In this document: in pieces, positions 7,230 to 15,656 of the stretch | Position numbering within the stretch: the stretch's first letter is position 1 | Layout of the letters: every line of letters starts with the position of its first letter | Assembly (NCBI GenBank): GCA_900469345.1 | Contig: UBWZ01000013.1 | Location: forward strand, 124,001 to 188,000 | DNA from: Hyphomicrobiales bacterium | GTDB taxonomy: Bacteria > Pseudomonadota > Alphaproteobacteria > Rhizobiales > Rhizobiaceae | Direction of reading: 5' to 3' | DNA: 64,000 bases | Notes under the pieces: model-generated | What the model was told of the DNA's origin: nothing | Seen by the model: the letters and a program-made list of their open reading frames with translations, nothing else | Databases searched by the model: none | Translations under genes and position numbers: made by a program

Positions 7230-9088
7230 GGTCGCTCCCCTTCCGCCGCCAACGCGTCGGCACCCTTGGCCGAAGGGGTCGGCATGCCGTGCCCCGGACC
7301 GAAGGCCTTGGCCATGCGCACGATTTCATCCGTCAGCGCGTTGCGCGCCTCTGGCGTCAGCATGTTGTGCTCTGCATCCTGGACCAGGCGGAAGCCGACC
7401 TCCGGAAAGTCCGCCAGCCGCTCGCCACCAATGTCGAAATGACGTCGGAAATAGTCGAGCCCGATGTCGCCTTCCGTGTAGACGAAGGTGAGGGCGGCGC
7501 CGCGCTTGGCGATGGAGCCAACCGCCTGCTGCACCGTTCCGTGCGCCTGGGATGTCAGCCGCGCCCGCGCCAGCAGAGGTTTGAGACGCGCCGCAGCCTT
7601 GTGAAACGCCTGCCGGGAGATATTGGTGATCCCGTGCCGCAGGCTGACCTGCCCGCCGAGGATCTTGCGCCAGCTCTCAAGCGTCAGGATCTTTGACGTA
7701 TAGCTGCTCAGGCGTTGCGGCACGAAGCGCAGCAGACCATCAAGGCTCTGGTTCGGATCCCATTCGAGCGTGTAGGTATTGCCGATCACGGCGCCCGCGA
7801 TGCGGTGATTGGTCAGGAGTGCACGAAAGCCGAGATAGGCTCCGCTGCAGCGGCCGGCCACCACGATCGGGCCGGGGCTGCGGGTCATTGTGAGGTTGAT
7901 TGCCGCCTCGACATCGGCGAGCTGGCTGTCGGTATAGAGCACCTGCTCGGGAGCACCCTCGCGGGGCACGCTGTCGCCGACATTCGCCATGTCGAAGCGC
8001 AGCGACCAAATGCCCTCCCGGGCAAGGTCCCGCGCAAGCGACGAGACGGCTCTGCCCCAGCCGGCCGCCTTCTCGTAGGAAGGGTTGAGCAGGATGACGC
8101 GTGCGCCGCTGGCGGGCGAGCGAACGGGTTCGCAGATCACCCCGTGCAGCCGGCCTTGGTCGAAGCGCACATGGGTCTCGACAAAATCGGGCGCCGAAAG
8201 GCAGGCCTCGGCATCCTGCGAAAGTTCTGCTGCCCGGGTGGGATGCGACCCCTGAGCGATCTGCTCGGCCCACGCGGTTATCGTCCGGAGCAGTTTTGTC
8301 GGCAGCGTCTGCAGGGTGAGATTGGATATGAGAGCCGGATATTCATCGTAGACGAGCGTATCCACCGCCGTCCCCTGCGCCCGCAATTGCGTCGCGAGAT
8401 CAGTGGCGGCCGTTTGTCCTTCCCGCGGTGCAAGGAAGACGGGCACGTCGAGGAGCCGCGCCTTCATCTTGAGCCCGCGAACATCCTTCGCGGCCTGCTG
8501 CGAAATCACCTCGCCACCCAGCACGAGATGATCCGGCGCACGCGATGCCGTCATCGGCTCATTCATGCGTGACCAGACGGACAGTTCCCGCAGATAGGAG
8601 CGTCCATCGAGAACGGGGGCAAGAAGCGCCAGGCCTGCGAGCCCGGGGACATCCGCTGACGCCTCGTAGGCAAGTGTCGCGCCAAGCCCCTGGCCGACCA
8701 GAAGGATGCGGTCGCAGCCGGAGATCTTGCGCAGCAGACCGGCAAACTCGATGACGCTCGCGCGCCAGCTGTCCGGCTGCCATGCATCGCCGTCGATATC
8801 GAGAGAGTCGCCGGTGCCGGGGTAGTCGAAGCGGAGGCACGGCATGCCGCGCGCAGAAAATTCTTCCGCCAGGACACGCCAGAATTTGCGCGTGCAGATT
8901 TCCTCAAAGCCCCAGGGGCTCAAAAGCAGGACGGCGGTATTCGTCGGGCGGATCAGGGCATCGGCCGGCTGGTAGAGCGCTATGGTGCCGCAGTGTGAAA
9001 AGGGGATGGCTGCAGTCCGCATCTCGGCTGTCGGCAGTTGCCCATCCGGCGTGCCCGCCGGATCATGCATGTCTATCGCCAAACGCAT
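7226..9088 (-). CDS. Tandem alpha/beta-hydrolase protein with substituted nucleophile elbows
   Basis: This 620-residue protein repeats an alpha/beta-hydrolase fold. Domain 1 (about residues 50-280) has LRFDYPGTGDS and an elbow LLVGQGLGATLAY in which the expected Ser is Gly (about position 134). Domain 2 (about 310-600) has LRFDMANVGDS and VVAGRCSGAYLG, where Cys (about 414) takes the Ser position; a later Asp (YTEGDIGLDY) and His (DAEHNML) could complete a Cys-Asp-His triad. Paired hydrolases like the exosortase-associated ones occur in polysaccharide loci. It is coupled to the deacetylase. The frame extends to a TTG at 9175, but ATG 9088 has a GGGGGC ribosome site. An acyl hydrolase or transferase on the polymer is likely; substrate unknown. 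Confidence 0.75.
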   Translation of the reverse strand: MRLAIDMHDPAGTPDGQLPTAEMRTAAIPFSHCGTIALYQPADALIRPTNTAVLLLSPWGFEEICTRKFWRVLAEEFSARGMPCLRFDYPGTGDSLDIDGDAWQPDSWRASVIEFAGLLRKISGCDRILLVGQGLGATLAYEASADVPGLAGLALLAPVLDGRSYLRELSVWSRMNEPMTASRAPDHLVLGGEVISQQAAKDVRGLKMKARLLDVPVFLAPREGQTAATDLATQLRAQGTAVDTLVYDEYPALISNLTLQTLPTKLLRTITAWAEQIAQGSHPTRAAELSQDAEACLSAPDFVETHVRFDQGRLHGVICEPVRSPASGARVILLNPSYEKAAGWGRAVSSLARDLAREGIWSLRFDMANVGDSVPREGAPEQVLYTDSQLADVEAAINLTMTRSPGPIVVAGRCSGAYLGFRALLTNHRIAGAVIGNTYTLEWDPNQSLDGLLRFVPQRLSSYTSKILTLESWRKILGGQVSLRHGITNISRQAFHKAAARLKPLLARARLTSQAHGTVQQAVGSIAKRGAALTFVYTEGDIGLDYFRRHFDIGGERLADFPEVGFRLVQDAEHNMLTPEARNALTDEIVRMAKAFGPGHGMPTPSAKGADALAAEGERP

Positions 9089-9235
9089 TGTCAGCCCCCG
9101 CTGCTGCAGCCCGTGCCGAGCGCCATCTCCCCGGAAGTTTGCCGCGATGCCATAGAAGCAGTATCCGATTAACAAGTGTTTGCTGCAACTGAACGGCGGG
9201 CGGAAATCGACGTTAAGGTTACCTGGGGTTGCGTC

Positions 9236-9907
9236 TCAGTTTTCCAGCCATCGCCGGCCCGAAGCTGACAGATGGGAGAACATGGCGGCCTGCGCGGCAA
9301 GCGGGTTTCGGGCCTCCAACGCGGCGAGAATGATCTCGTGCTCCGCCAGCGCGATCGACCATGTCTGGCGCGTCTCGAACCGTCCGCGAATCCTATCCGA
9401 CATGGGGCTGTGGCGTTCGTCGAACAAGTTGGCAACGATCCGCGCAAGAATGGCATTGCCCGGAAGTTCGGCGATCGTCAGGTGAAACTGCCGGTCCTGT
9501 TCGATCGGCTTGCGACCCTCCTCGATCTCGCTCCGCATCGAGTTGAGGATCTCTCTGAGCAACACCAGTGTTTCGTCGGTGATGACCCCGGCTGCCTGCA
9601 CGATGACGGTGCTCTCGATTGCGGCACGCGCTTCCATCAACTCCATCGGGCTTTCGCCGAGCGGAGAGGCGATCGAAGCTGATTTGCTGATCGACAGCAC
9701 ATAGATACCGGAACCCATCCGGATCTCGATCGCGCCTTCGATTTCGAGCGCGATCAACGCTTCTCGCAAAGATGGTCGCGAGACGCCGAGCTGTTGCGCC
9801 AGTTCGCGCTCCGCCGGGAGCCGTGATCCCGGGGCATAGCGCCCGTCGTGGATCAGAATCCGCACCCGATCTGCGATCTGTTGATAAAGGCGGCGGGTGT
9901 CATGCAT
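9236..9907 (-). CDS. FadR-type GntR regulator, probable L-fucose operon repressor
   Basis: The protein has 223 residues. It has an N-terminal winged helix (RLYQQIADRVRILIHDG ... LGVSRPSLREALIALEIEG, wing RMGSGIYV) and a C-terminal all-helical FCD domain with metal-binding His residues (QFHLTIAELPGN, ALAEHEIILAAL). The RMGSGxY wing is shared with the UxuR/ExuR/LgoR group that senses sugar acids. It is transcribed away from the fucose operon, with two TGG-N5-CCA operator candidates in between. The simplest model is repression relieved by an L-fucose pathway intermediate such as L-fuconate or 2-keto-3-deoxy-L-fuconate. Inducer identity is inference. Confidence 0.92.
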   Translation of the reverse strand: MHDTRRLYQQIADRVRILIHDGRYAPGSRLPAERELAQQLGVSRPSLREALIALEIEGAIEIRMGSGIYVLSISKSASIASPLGESPMELMEARAAIESTVIVQAAGVITDETLVLLREILNSMRSEIEEGRKPIEQDRQFHLTIAELPGNAILARIVANLFDERHSPMSDRIRGRFETRQTWSIALAEHEIILAALEARNPLAAQAAMFSHLSASGRRWLEN

Positions 9908-9993
9908 CGTGGTCAGGCCAATCTCCTCATCGCACGGGCGAGAGCGTCAAATCCGTCAAGATCAATGCATCATTCAAATGCTTATGTCAAAAT

Positions 9994-10026
9994 TGGCTTG
10001 ACCAGTCTTGAACGTGGTTTTACCAC
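9994..10026. promoter_or_regulatory. Promoter with two FadR-type operators upstream of the L-fucose operon
   Basis: Two TGG-N5-CCA sites lie at 9994-10004 and 10015-10025 with centres 21 bases apart, two helical turns. The second sits in a perfect GTGGT-TTT-ACCAC palindrome (10014-10026). A sigma70-like -35 TTGACC (9998-10003) and a weak -10 TACCAC (10021-10026) are 17 bases apart and are embedded in the two sites. A bound dimer pair would cover the promoter. Confidence 0.65.
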
Positions 10027-10071
10027 TGCCCCCAGGAAGCCGGAGGGCTTTCGCGCGAAGAGGAGATCGCG

Positions 10072-11610
10072 ATGGGGGGAGTCGTGGCGCAAGCCGAAAT
10101 GGCGAATGCTGCACCCGTGCTGCTAAAGCTCGACGGCGTGTCGAAAGAGTTTCCAGGCGTCAAGGCGCTGTCGGACGTTCATTTCGATCTGCGCGCCGGC
10201 GAGGTGCATGCGGTCTGCGGCGAGAACGGCGCGGGCAAGTCGACCCTGATGAAAATCGTCAGCGGCGTATACCAGCCGGATGGCGGCACGATCCTCTACA
10301 AGGGCGAGCCGGTTCGCTTCACTTCGACGCTCCAGTCGGAAGCCGCCGGCATCGCGATCATTCACCAGGAATTGAACCTCGTTCCGCACCTTTCGGTCGC
10401 GGAAAACATCTATCTGGCCCGCGAGCCGAGACGCGGTTTTCTCGTCGACCGCCGGAAGCTGCTGGCCGATGCCCAGCGCTGTCTCGATCGGCTCGGGATC
10501 GATATCGACCCGACCCGGCAGGTTCGCACGCTCTCCGTCGCCCAGTGCCAGATGGTCGAGATCGCCAAGGCCTTGTCGCTCGACGCCACCGTGCTGATCA
10601 TGGACGAGCCGACCTCGTCCCTGACGGAGCAGGAGGCGCAACTGCTGTTCCGCGTGATCCGCGACCTGAAGGCGGCTGGTACCGGCATCGTCTACATTTC
10701 CCACCGGCTCGACGAGATGGCGGCAATCGTCGACCGCGTCACCATCCTGCGCGACGGCCGCTACATCTCGACCGACAGGTTCAGCGACATCACCATCGAC
10801 GACATCGTTTCGCGCATGGTCGGCCGTTCGCTGGAGGAAAAATTTCCCGAGCCGACCCGCATTCCGACCGATGAAGTCATCTTCTCCGTCAGGGATCTGA
10901 CCCGCACCGGCGTCTTTTCGAATATCTCCTTCGATATTCGACGCGGTGAGATCTTGGGGTTTGCAGGCCTGATGGGCGCTAGCCGAACCGAGGTGGCGCG
11001 CGCGATCTTCGGCGCCGATCGGTTCGACTCCGGCAGCATCGTGCTCAACGGCAACGAACTCACGATCACCGACCCGCGGAGTGCCATCGAGGCGGGCATC
11101 GCCTACCTGTCCGAAGACCGCAAGGCGCAGGGCCTGGCGGTGAAGATGCCGGTCGATGTCAACCTCGTCATGGCCAACATGGGTGCCGTCAGCAGCGCCG
11201 GCATCATCGACAGGCAGCGGCACCGGGCGGCGGGGCAGCGCTATGTGGACCTCCTCAACATCCGGACCCCCAGCCTCAACCAGCCGGTTCGCCTCCTGTC
11301 CGGCGGCAACCAGCAGAAGATCATCATCGGCAAGTGGCTGTTTCGCGAGCCGCGCATCATGTTTTTCGACGAGCCCACCCGCGGCATCGATGTCGGTGCG
11401 AAGTTTGCCATCTATCAGATCATGGACGAACTGGCCGCCCGCGGCATCGGCATCGTGCTGATCAGTTCCGAGCTTCCGGAAGTTCTCGGCCTCTCGGACC
11501 GGATCGCGGTGTTCCACGAGGGGCGTATCACCGCAACGGTCGATGCCCGCACGAGTTCGCAGGAAGACATCATGCTCTATGCCTCCGGCCGCAGCCGGGC
11601 CGGGGAATAA
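10072..11610 (+). CDS. Sugar ABC transporter, duplicated ATP-binding subunit (RbsA/MglA class, CUT2)
   Basis: This 512-residue protein has two nucleotide-binding domains. Domain 1 has Walker A GENGAGKST, the short signature LSVAQCQMVEIA and Walker B VLIMDEPTSSL. Domain 2 has a degenerate P-loop (GLMGASRTE) but an intact LSGGNQQKIIIGKW signature and IMFFDEPTRGIDVG. This asymmetry is typical of RbsA/MglA/AraG-type ATPases that energise monosaccharide uptake at the inner membrane. GAGGAG six bases before ATG 10072 fixes the start. It is the first gene of the fucose operon and is followed by the permease 11 bases downstream. L-fucose is the inferred substrate from the downstream enzymes. Confidence 0.95.
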   Translation: MGGVVAQAEMANAAPVLLKLDGVSKEFPGVKALSDVHFDLRAGEVHAVCGENGAGKSTLMKIVSGVYQPDGGTILYKGEPVRFTSTLQSEAAGIAIIHQELNLVPHLSVAENIYLAREPRRGFLVDRRKLLADAQRCLDRLGIDIDPTRQVRTLSVAQCQMVEIAKALSLDATVLIMDEPTSSLTEQEAQLLFRVIRDLKAAGTGIVYISHRLDEMAAIVDRVTILRDGRYISTDRFSDITIDDIVSRMVGRSLEEKFPEPTRIPTDEVIFSVRDLTRTGVFSNISFDIRRGEILGFAGLMGASRTEVARAIFGADRFDSGSIVLNGNELTITDPRSAIEAGIAYLSEDRKAQGLAVKMPVDVNLVMANMGAVSSAGIIDRQRHRAAGQRYVDLLNIRTPSLNQPVRLLSGGNQQKIIIGKWLFREPRIMFFDEPTRGIDVGAKFAIYQIMDELAARGIGIVLISSELPEVLGLSDRIAVFHEGRITATVDARTSSQEDIMLYASGRSRAGE

Positions 11611-11621
11611 AGGACATCATC

Positions 11622-12659
11622 ATGGCCGAGATCACCAACGAGAAGCCGCCCGAAGTCGTGCAGGTCAACCGCCTCAGCGACCGTCAGAAGGACATCATCC
11701 AGAAATTTGCGGCGCTCGGCAGCCTGGTGGTGCTTGCCGCCGTCTTCTCGGTGACGAGCAGCGCCTTCCTGACCGTCAACAACGGCATGACCATCGCGCT
11801 GCAGGTCACGTCGATCGCGCTTCTCGGTATCGGCGCCACCTATGTCATCATCACCGGCGGCATCGATCTGTCCGTGGGCTCGGTCCTGGCGCTCGCCGGC
11901 GTGGTGGCAGCGCTGGCGGTCAAGGAGCTCGGACTGCCGATCTGGATTGGCATGCTGCTCGGGATACTCACCGGAACCGCCTGCGGCGTCATCAACGGTT
12001 TCGTCGTGACGCGTTTGCGACTGCCACCCTTCATCGCCACGCTCGGCATGATGCTGATTGCCCGCGGCGTTGCCTTGCAGATTACCGGCGCGCGCGCCGT
12101 ATCCGGTCTCGGCGAAGCCTTCGGCGAATTGGGCAACGGCTCGCTCCTGCGCTTTGAATCCCTCGACGACCAGGGTTTCCCCGTCGTCAGCTTCCCGGGT
12201 ATACCCTATCCGGTGGTGCTGATGATCGTCATCGCCATCGCCGCCGGTCTGATGCTGAACCGCAGCGTGCTCGGACGCTACATCTATGCGATCGGCTCCA
12301 ATGCCGATGCCGCGCGTCTCTCGGGTGTCAATGTGGCCCGCGTTACCGCCTTCACCTACATCGTCTCGGGAACGCTGGCAGGCCTGACCGGCTGCGTGCT
12401 GATGTCGCGCCTGGTGACGGCGCAGCCGAACGAGGGTGTCGCCTACGAACTCGATGCGATCGCCAGCGCGGTGATCGGCGGCACCTCGCTGATCGGCGGC
12501 GTCGGCACGATTTCCGGCACGGTCATCGGCGCCTTCGTGATCGGCATCCTTCGAAACGGCCTCAACATGAACGGCGTTTCCGCCTTCACGCAACAGATCA
12601 TCATCGGCCTTGTCATTCTGGTCACCGTCTGGATCGACCAGTTGCGCAACCGCCGCTGA
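11622..12659 (+). CDS. Sugar ABC transporter permease (RbsC class, CUT2)
   Basis: The protein has 345 residues with about eight to ten membrane segments. It carries the conserved BPD_transp_2 signature region ITGGIDLSVGSVLALAGV and the C-terminal segment [42 protein letters not shown] (split here by loops), typical of RbsC-type permeases. Start ATG 11622 follows AAGGA after the ATPase stop, and the frame open upstream overlaps the ATPase. It forms the membrane channel for the fucose-operon importer together with the preceding ATPase and following binding protein. Confidence 0.94.
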   Translation: MAEITNEKPPEVVQVNRLSDRQKDIIQKFAALGSLVVLAAVFSVTSSAFLTVNNGMTIALQVTSIALLGIGATYVIITGGIDLSVGSVLALAGVVAALAVKELGLPIWIGMLLGILTGTACGVINGFVVTRLRLPPFIATLGMMLIARGVALQITGARAVSGLGEAFGELGNGSLLRFESLDDQGFPVVSFPGIPYPVVLMIVIAIAAGLMLNRSVLGRYIYAIGSNADAARLSGVNVARVTAFTYIVSGTLAGLTGCVLMSRLVTAQPNEGVAYELDAIASAVIGGTSLIGGVGTISGTVIGAFVIGILRNGLNMNGVSAFTQQIIIGLVILVTVWIDQLRNRR

Positions 12660-12672
12660 CGAACGACGGGCG

Positions 12673-12722
12673 AGGCTTCGGCCGAGCCTTTGAAAGAACA
12701 CGGGAAGGGGAGGAGCCTTCCC
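12673..12722 (+). promoter_or_regulatory. Two hairpins in the leader of the binding-protein gene
   Basis: Between the permease stop and the binding-protein start there are two inverted repeats: AGGCT-N7-AGCCT (12673-12689) and GGGAAGG-N7-CCTTCCC (12702-12722). Neither has a U-tract. With the hairpin after the binding-protein gene they may protect a processed mRNA segment; this is inference. Confidence 0.45.
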
Positions 12723-12764
12723 CCGAGGGGACCCCGGCAGGGTTCGGGATAGCAGGAGGAAGAC

Positions 12765-13709
12765 ATGCGTAAGCTCGTATTGGCATTGATGACGTCGGCA
12801 CTCGCCCTTTCAGGAGCAGCCGGCGCCTCGGCGGCCGAAATCGCCGTCATCGTAAAGACGGTCAACTCGACATTTTGGCAGAACGTGCAGAAGGGCGCCG
12901 ATGCCGCCATCGCTGCCGACAAGGGCGGCAACACCATGACCTTCCAGGGGCCGGCTGCGGAGTCCGCCATTGCCGACGAAGTCAACATGGTCGAAAACGC
13001 CGTGAACCGGAAAGTCGCCGGCATCTTGCTCGCGCCGTCGGATCCCGATGCGCTTGTGCCGGCGGTCAAGAAGGCATGGGAGGCGCGCATCCCGGTCGTG
13101 ATCATCGACTCGATGCTCGCCGAAGGCTCCGACAAGTACTACCAGGCTTTCCTGGCGACGGATAACCGCAAGGCCGGCGAACTTGCCGCCAAGGCGCTGA
13201 TCGAAAAGGCCGGCACCACCGGCAAGATCGCGGTCATGTCCTACGTTGCCGGCGCCGGGTCGGAGATCGGCCGCGTGGGCGGTTTCACCGACTACATCAA
13301 GAAGAACTCCAAGCTTCAGATCGTCGGCCCCTTCTACTCGCAGTCGCAGATGGCGACGGCTTTGAACCAGACCACCGATGTGCTGGCCGCCAACAGCGAT
13401 CTCGTCGGTATTTTTGGCGCCAATGAACCGACCGCGATCGGCATGGGCCGCGCCATCAAGCAGGCCGGCAAGGCCGGCAAGATCGCCGCAATCGGGTTCG
13501 ACGGCAACCAGGACCTGCAGGAGTTCGTCAAGGACGGCACGCTCAACGCGACCGTCGTCCAGGGATCCTACCAGATGGGCGAAAAGGGCATTCAGACGCT
13601 CCTCAAGATCCTCGGCAAGGAGAAGGTCGAGAAGACCATCGATACCGGGGTCGTCGTTGTCACCAAGGACAACATCGACAAGCCGGAAGCCAAGAACGTT
13701 CTCTACTGA
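12765..13709 (+). CDS. Periplasmic sugar-binding protein (ribose-binding class), probable L-fucose importer
   Basis: The protein has 314 residues. The signal peptide is MRKLVLALMTSALALSGAAG with ASA-A cleavage. The mature protein starts EIAVIVKTVNSTFWQNVQKGADAA, the standard first strand and helix of type I periplasmic binding proteins, and ILLAPSDPDAL, GIFGANEPTAIGMGRA and AIGFDGNQDLQEFV follow in the expected order. It captures the sugar and delivers it to the CUT2 permease. AGGAGG seven bases before ATG supports the start. It is placed third in the transporter set and separated from the enzymes by a strong hairpin at 13716-13744. L-fucose or a related 6-deoxyhexose is inferred from context. 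Confidence 0.93.
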   Translation: MRKLVLALMTSALALSGAAGASAAEIAVIVKTVNSTFWQNVQKGADAAIAADKGGNTMTFQGPAAESAIADEVNMVENAVNRKVAGILLAPSDPDALVPAVKKAWEARIPVVIIDSMLAEGSDKYYQAFLATDNRKAGELAAKALIEKAGTTGKIAVMSYVAGAGSEIGRVGGFTDYIKKNSKLQIVGPFYSQSQMATALNQTTDVLAANSDLVGIFGANEPTAIGMGRAIKQAGKAGKIAAIGFDGNQDLQEFVKDGTLNATVVQGSYQMGEKGIQTLLKILGKEKVEKTIDTGVVVVTKDNIDKPEAKNVLY

Positions 13710-13715
13710 TGAAAG

Positions 13716-13744
13716 GCCGCGCGCGGGCAGAACGCGCGCGCGGC
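13716..13744 (+). terminator. GC-rich hairpin after binding-protein gene (attenuator or mRNA stabiliser)
   Basis: A perfect 10-base-pair stem GCCGCGCGCG / CGCGCGCGGC with a 9-base loop region lies seven bases past the stop. No U-run follows (next bases are TCCTCC), so full termination is unlikely. It probably reduces readthrough into the enzyme genes or blocks 3-prime exonucleases. Confidence 0.6.
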
Positions 13745-13768
13745 TCCTCCAGACACCGGGACTGAATC

Positions 13769-14776
13769 ATGCAAGTGACCGACCAGCGCAGGCTACGCAA
13801 CCGCGACCTGTCCTTCACCGTGATGGGCCTCGGGTGCGCCCAGATGGGCAATCTCTATCGGCTTACCAGCTACGCGGAATCGCTCGGCGCCTTTGAGGCC
13901 GCTTGGGATGCCGGCATCCGCTATTTCGACACGGCGCCCTTCTACGGCTACACGCGCTCGGAGCGTCGTCTCGGCACGATGGTGACCGACAGGGCGCGCA
14001 GCGACTATGTGCTCTCAACCAAGGTCGGCCGCATCATGGTCCCGGACGAGACAGTCGGGCCGGAAGAAGATGCCTATGTGGCGCCGCTGCCTTTCCGCCC
14101 AACCTACGACTATAGCTACGACGCCATCATGCAGTCGTTCGAGGCGAGCCGCCAGCGGCTCGGCGTATTCTCTCCCGATGTGCTCTACGTTCATGACATC
14201 GGCCGCATGACCCATGGCGACCGGCATCAGCACTACTGGGATCAGTTGACCAAGGGCGGCGGCTTCAAGGCGCTGAGCGAACTGCGCTCGGCCGGCCTCG
14301 TGAAGGCGGTCGGGCTCGGCGTCAACGAGTGGCAGGCGGTCGGCGAAGCGATGGACGAATTCGACATCGACGTTACCATGCTGGCCGGGCGCTACACGCT
14401 GTTGGAGCAGGACAGCCTTTCGCTGCTCGATCGCTGCCAGAGGGAGGGCGTCGGCATCGTCGTCGCGGGGGCCTTCAATTCGGGCATCCTCGCCGGCAAC
14501 CGCAAGTTCAATTATGCCGATGCCCCCGCCGACATCATGGCGCGGGTAAACGAGATCGAAGCCGCCTGCGAGGCGGAGGGGGTGACCATGCAGGCCGCGG
14601 CGCTTGTGTTTTCGCTTCTGCATCCGGCCGTCGTCACGGTGGTTTCGGGCGCCCGCAATGCCGAGCAGATGAAGGCCAATGTCGCCTGGTTCGAGCAGGA
14701 CATCCCCTCTTCATTCTGGATGCGGCTGAAGGATAAGGGTGTGATATCGGCCGACGCGCCGGTGGGAGACGCCTGA
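13769..14776 (+). CDS. Aldo/keto reductase, probable L-fucose (L-galactose) 1-dehydrogenase
   Basis: This 335-residue protein has the AKR tetrad visible: Asp54 and Tyr59 in YFDTAPFYGYTRSE, Lys85 in VLSTKVGR, and His in DVLYVHDIGRM. The FYGYTRSERRLG form is typical of the D-threo-aldose/L-fucose dehydrogenase branch of AKRs. It would oxidise the C1 hemiacetal of L-fucose to L-fucono-lactone with NAD(P). It is the first enzyme gene after the transporter, and the next gene, five bases on, encodes the lactonase that would use its product. Assignment to L-fucose rests on the complete set of downstream enzymes; activity on L-galactose or D-arabinose is also expected for this branch. Confidence 0.88.
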   Translation: MQVTDQRRLRNRDLSFTVMGLGCAQMGNLYRLTSYAESLGAFEAAWDAGIRYFDTAPFYGYTRSERRLGTMVTDRARSDYVLSTKVGRIMVPDETVGPEEDAYVAPLPFRPTYDYSYDAIMQSFEASRQRLGVFSPDVLYVHDIGRMTHGDRHQHYWDQLTKGGGFKALSELRSAGLVKAVGLGVNEWQAVGEAMDEFDIDVTMLAGRYTLLEQDSLSLLDRCQREGVGIVVAGAFNSGILAGNRKFNYADAPADIMARVNEIEAACEAEGVTMQAAALVFSLLHPAVVTVVSGARNAEQMKANVAWFEQDIPSSFWMRLKDKGVISADAPVGDA

Positions 14777-14780
14777 GCCG

Positions 14781-15593
14781 ATGCTGATCGATGCCCACCA
14801 GCATTTCTGGCTGCTCAAGGATCGGCACGGCGGTTGGCCGCCGCCGGAACTGGGAGCCATTCATCGCGACTTCCTGCCGCCGGATCTTGTGCCGCATCTG
14901 CGGGAGGCGGGGGTCGAGGGAACGGTTCTCGTCCAGTCGCTGCCGAGCGTAGAGGATACGCGATTTCTTCTGGATCTTGCAGGGCGGACGGATTTCATCT
15001 TCGGCTTAGTCGGCTGGGTCGACCTCAAGGCACCCGATGCGCCGGTGGTGATTGCGGAGCTCTCGAGCGCGCCGAAGCTGAAGGGTCTGCGCCCGATGCT
15101 GCAGGACCTGCCGCAGGACGACTGGATCGACGATGCGACATTGGATCCTGCCATCGAGGCGATGCAGGCGCATGGTTTGGTCTTCGACGCGCTGGTGCTG
15201 CCGCGCCATCTGGCGGCGCTCCTGGCCTTTGCGCGCCGCCACGAGGATCTGCCCATCGTCATCGACCATGCGGCCAAGCCGCTGATCGCCGAAGGGCGCT
15301 ATACGGATTGGCGCGCGCCCATGCAGCGGCTGGCAGCGCTCCCCAATGTGTGGTGCAAGCTGTCGGGAATGCTGACAGAGGCTGGCGATCAGAAGCCCGA
15401 GGCGGTGCGGCCCTACGCGGAAACCGTGCTTGAGCTGTTCGGCGCCGACCGCACCATCTGGGGCAGCGACTGGCCGGTGCTCGACCTGGCCGGCCGCTAC
15501 GGCGACTGGTTGCGGCAATGCCAAAACCTCGTGCCGGCAGCTGACCATGAAGCCGTATTCGGCGGCAATGCCCGCCGCTTCTATTCCCTGTAG
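14781..15593 (+). CDS. Amidohydrolase-family L-fuconolactonase (COG3618 type)
   Basis: This 270-residue protein belongs to the metal-dependent amidohydrolases of the L-fuconolactonase / 2-pyrone-4,6-dicarboxylate lactonase group. The N-terminal HxH motif is in MLIDAHQHFWLL (His6, His8). The downstream His is in IVIDHAAKPLI, and the terminal Asp is in IWGSDWPVLDLAG; WCKLSGM is another family hallmark. It hydrolyses the sugar lactone to L-fuconate in the cytoplasm. It starts four bases after the AKR stop, so the two are translated together. Confidence 0.9.
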   Translation: MLIDAHQHFWLLKDRHGGWPPPELGAIHRDFLPPDLVPHLREAGVEGTVLVQSLPSVEDTRFLLDLAGRTDFIFGLVGWVDLKAPDAPVVIAELSSAPKLKGLRPMLQDLPQDDWIDDATLDPAIEAMQAHGLVFDALVLPRHLAALLAFARRHEDLPIVIDHAAKPLIAEGRYTDWRAPMQRLAALPNVWCKLSGMLTEAGDQKPEAVRPYAETVLELFGADRTIWGSDWPVLDLAGRYGDWLRQCQNLVPAADHEAVFGGNARRFYSL

Positions 15594-15656
15594 ATCGGGG
15601 CAAATGCTAATCGGTGGGTCGGATGCACGTTTCGACCGGATTGAGAAGGACTGACG

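Noticed and set aside
13716..13744. Calling the GC hairpins after binding-protein genes full Rho-independent terminators
   Set aside because: They lack U-tracts and lie inside operons whose downstream genes belong to the same system, so full termination would be counterproductive.
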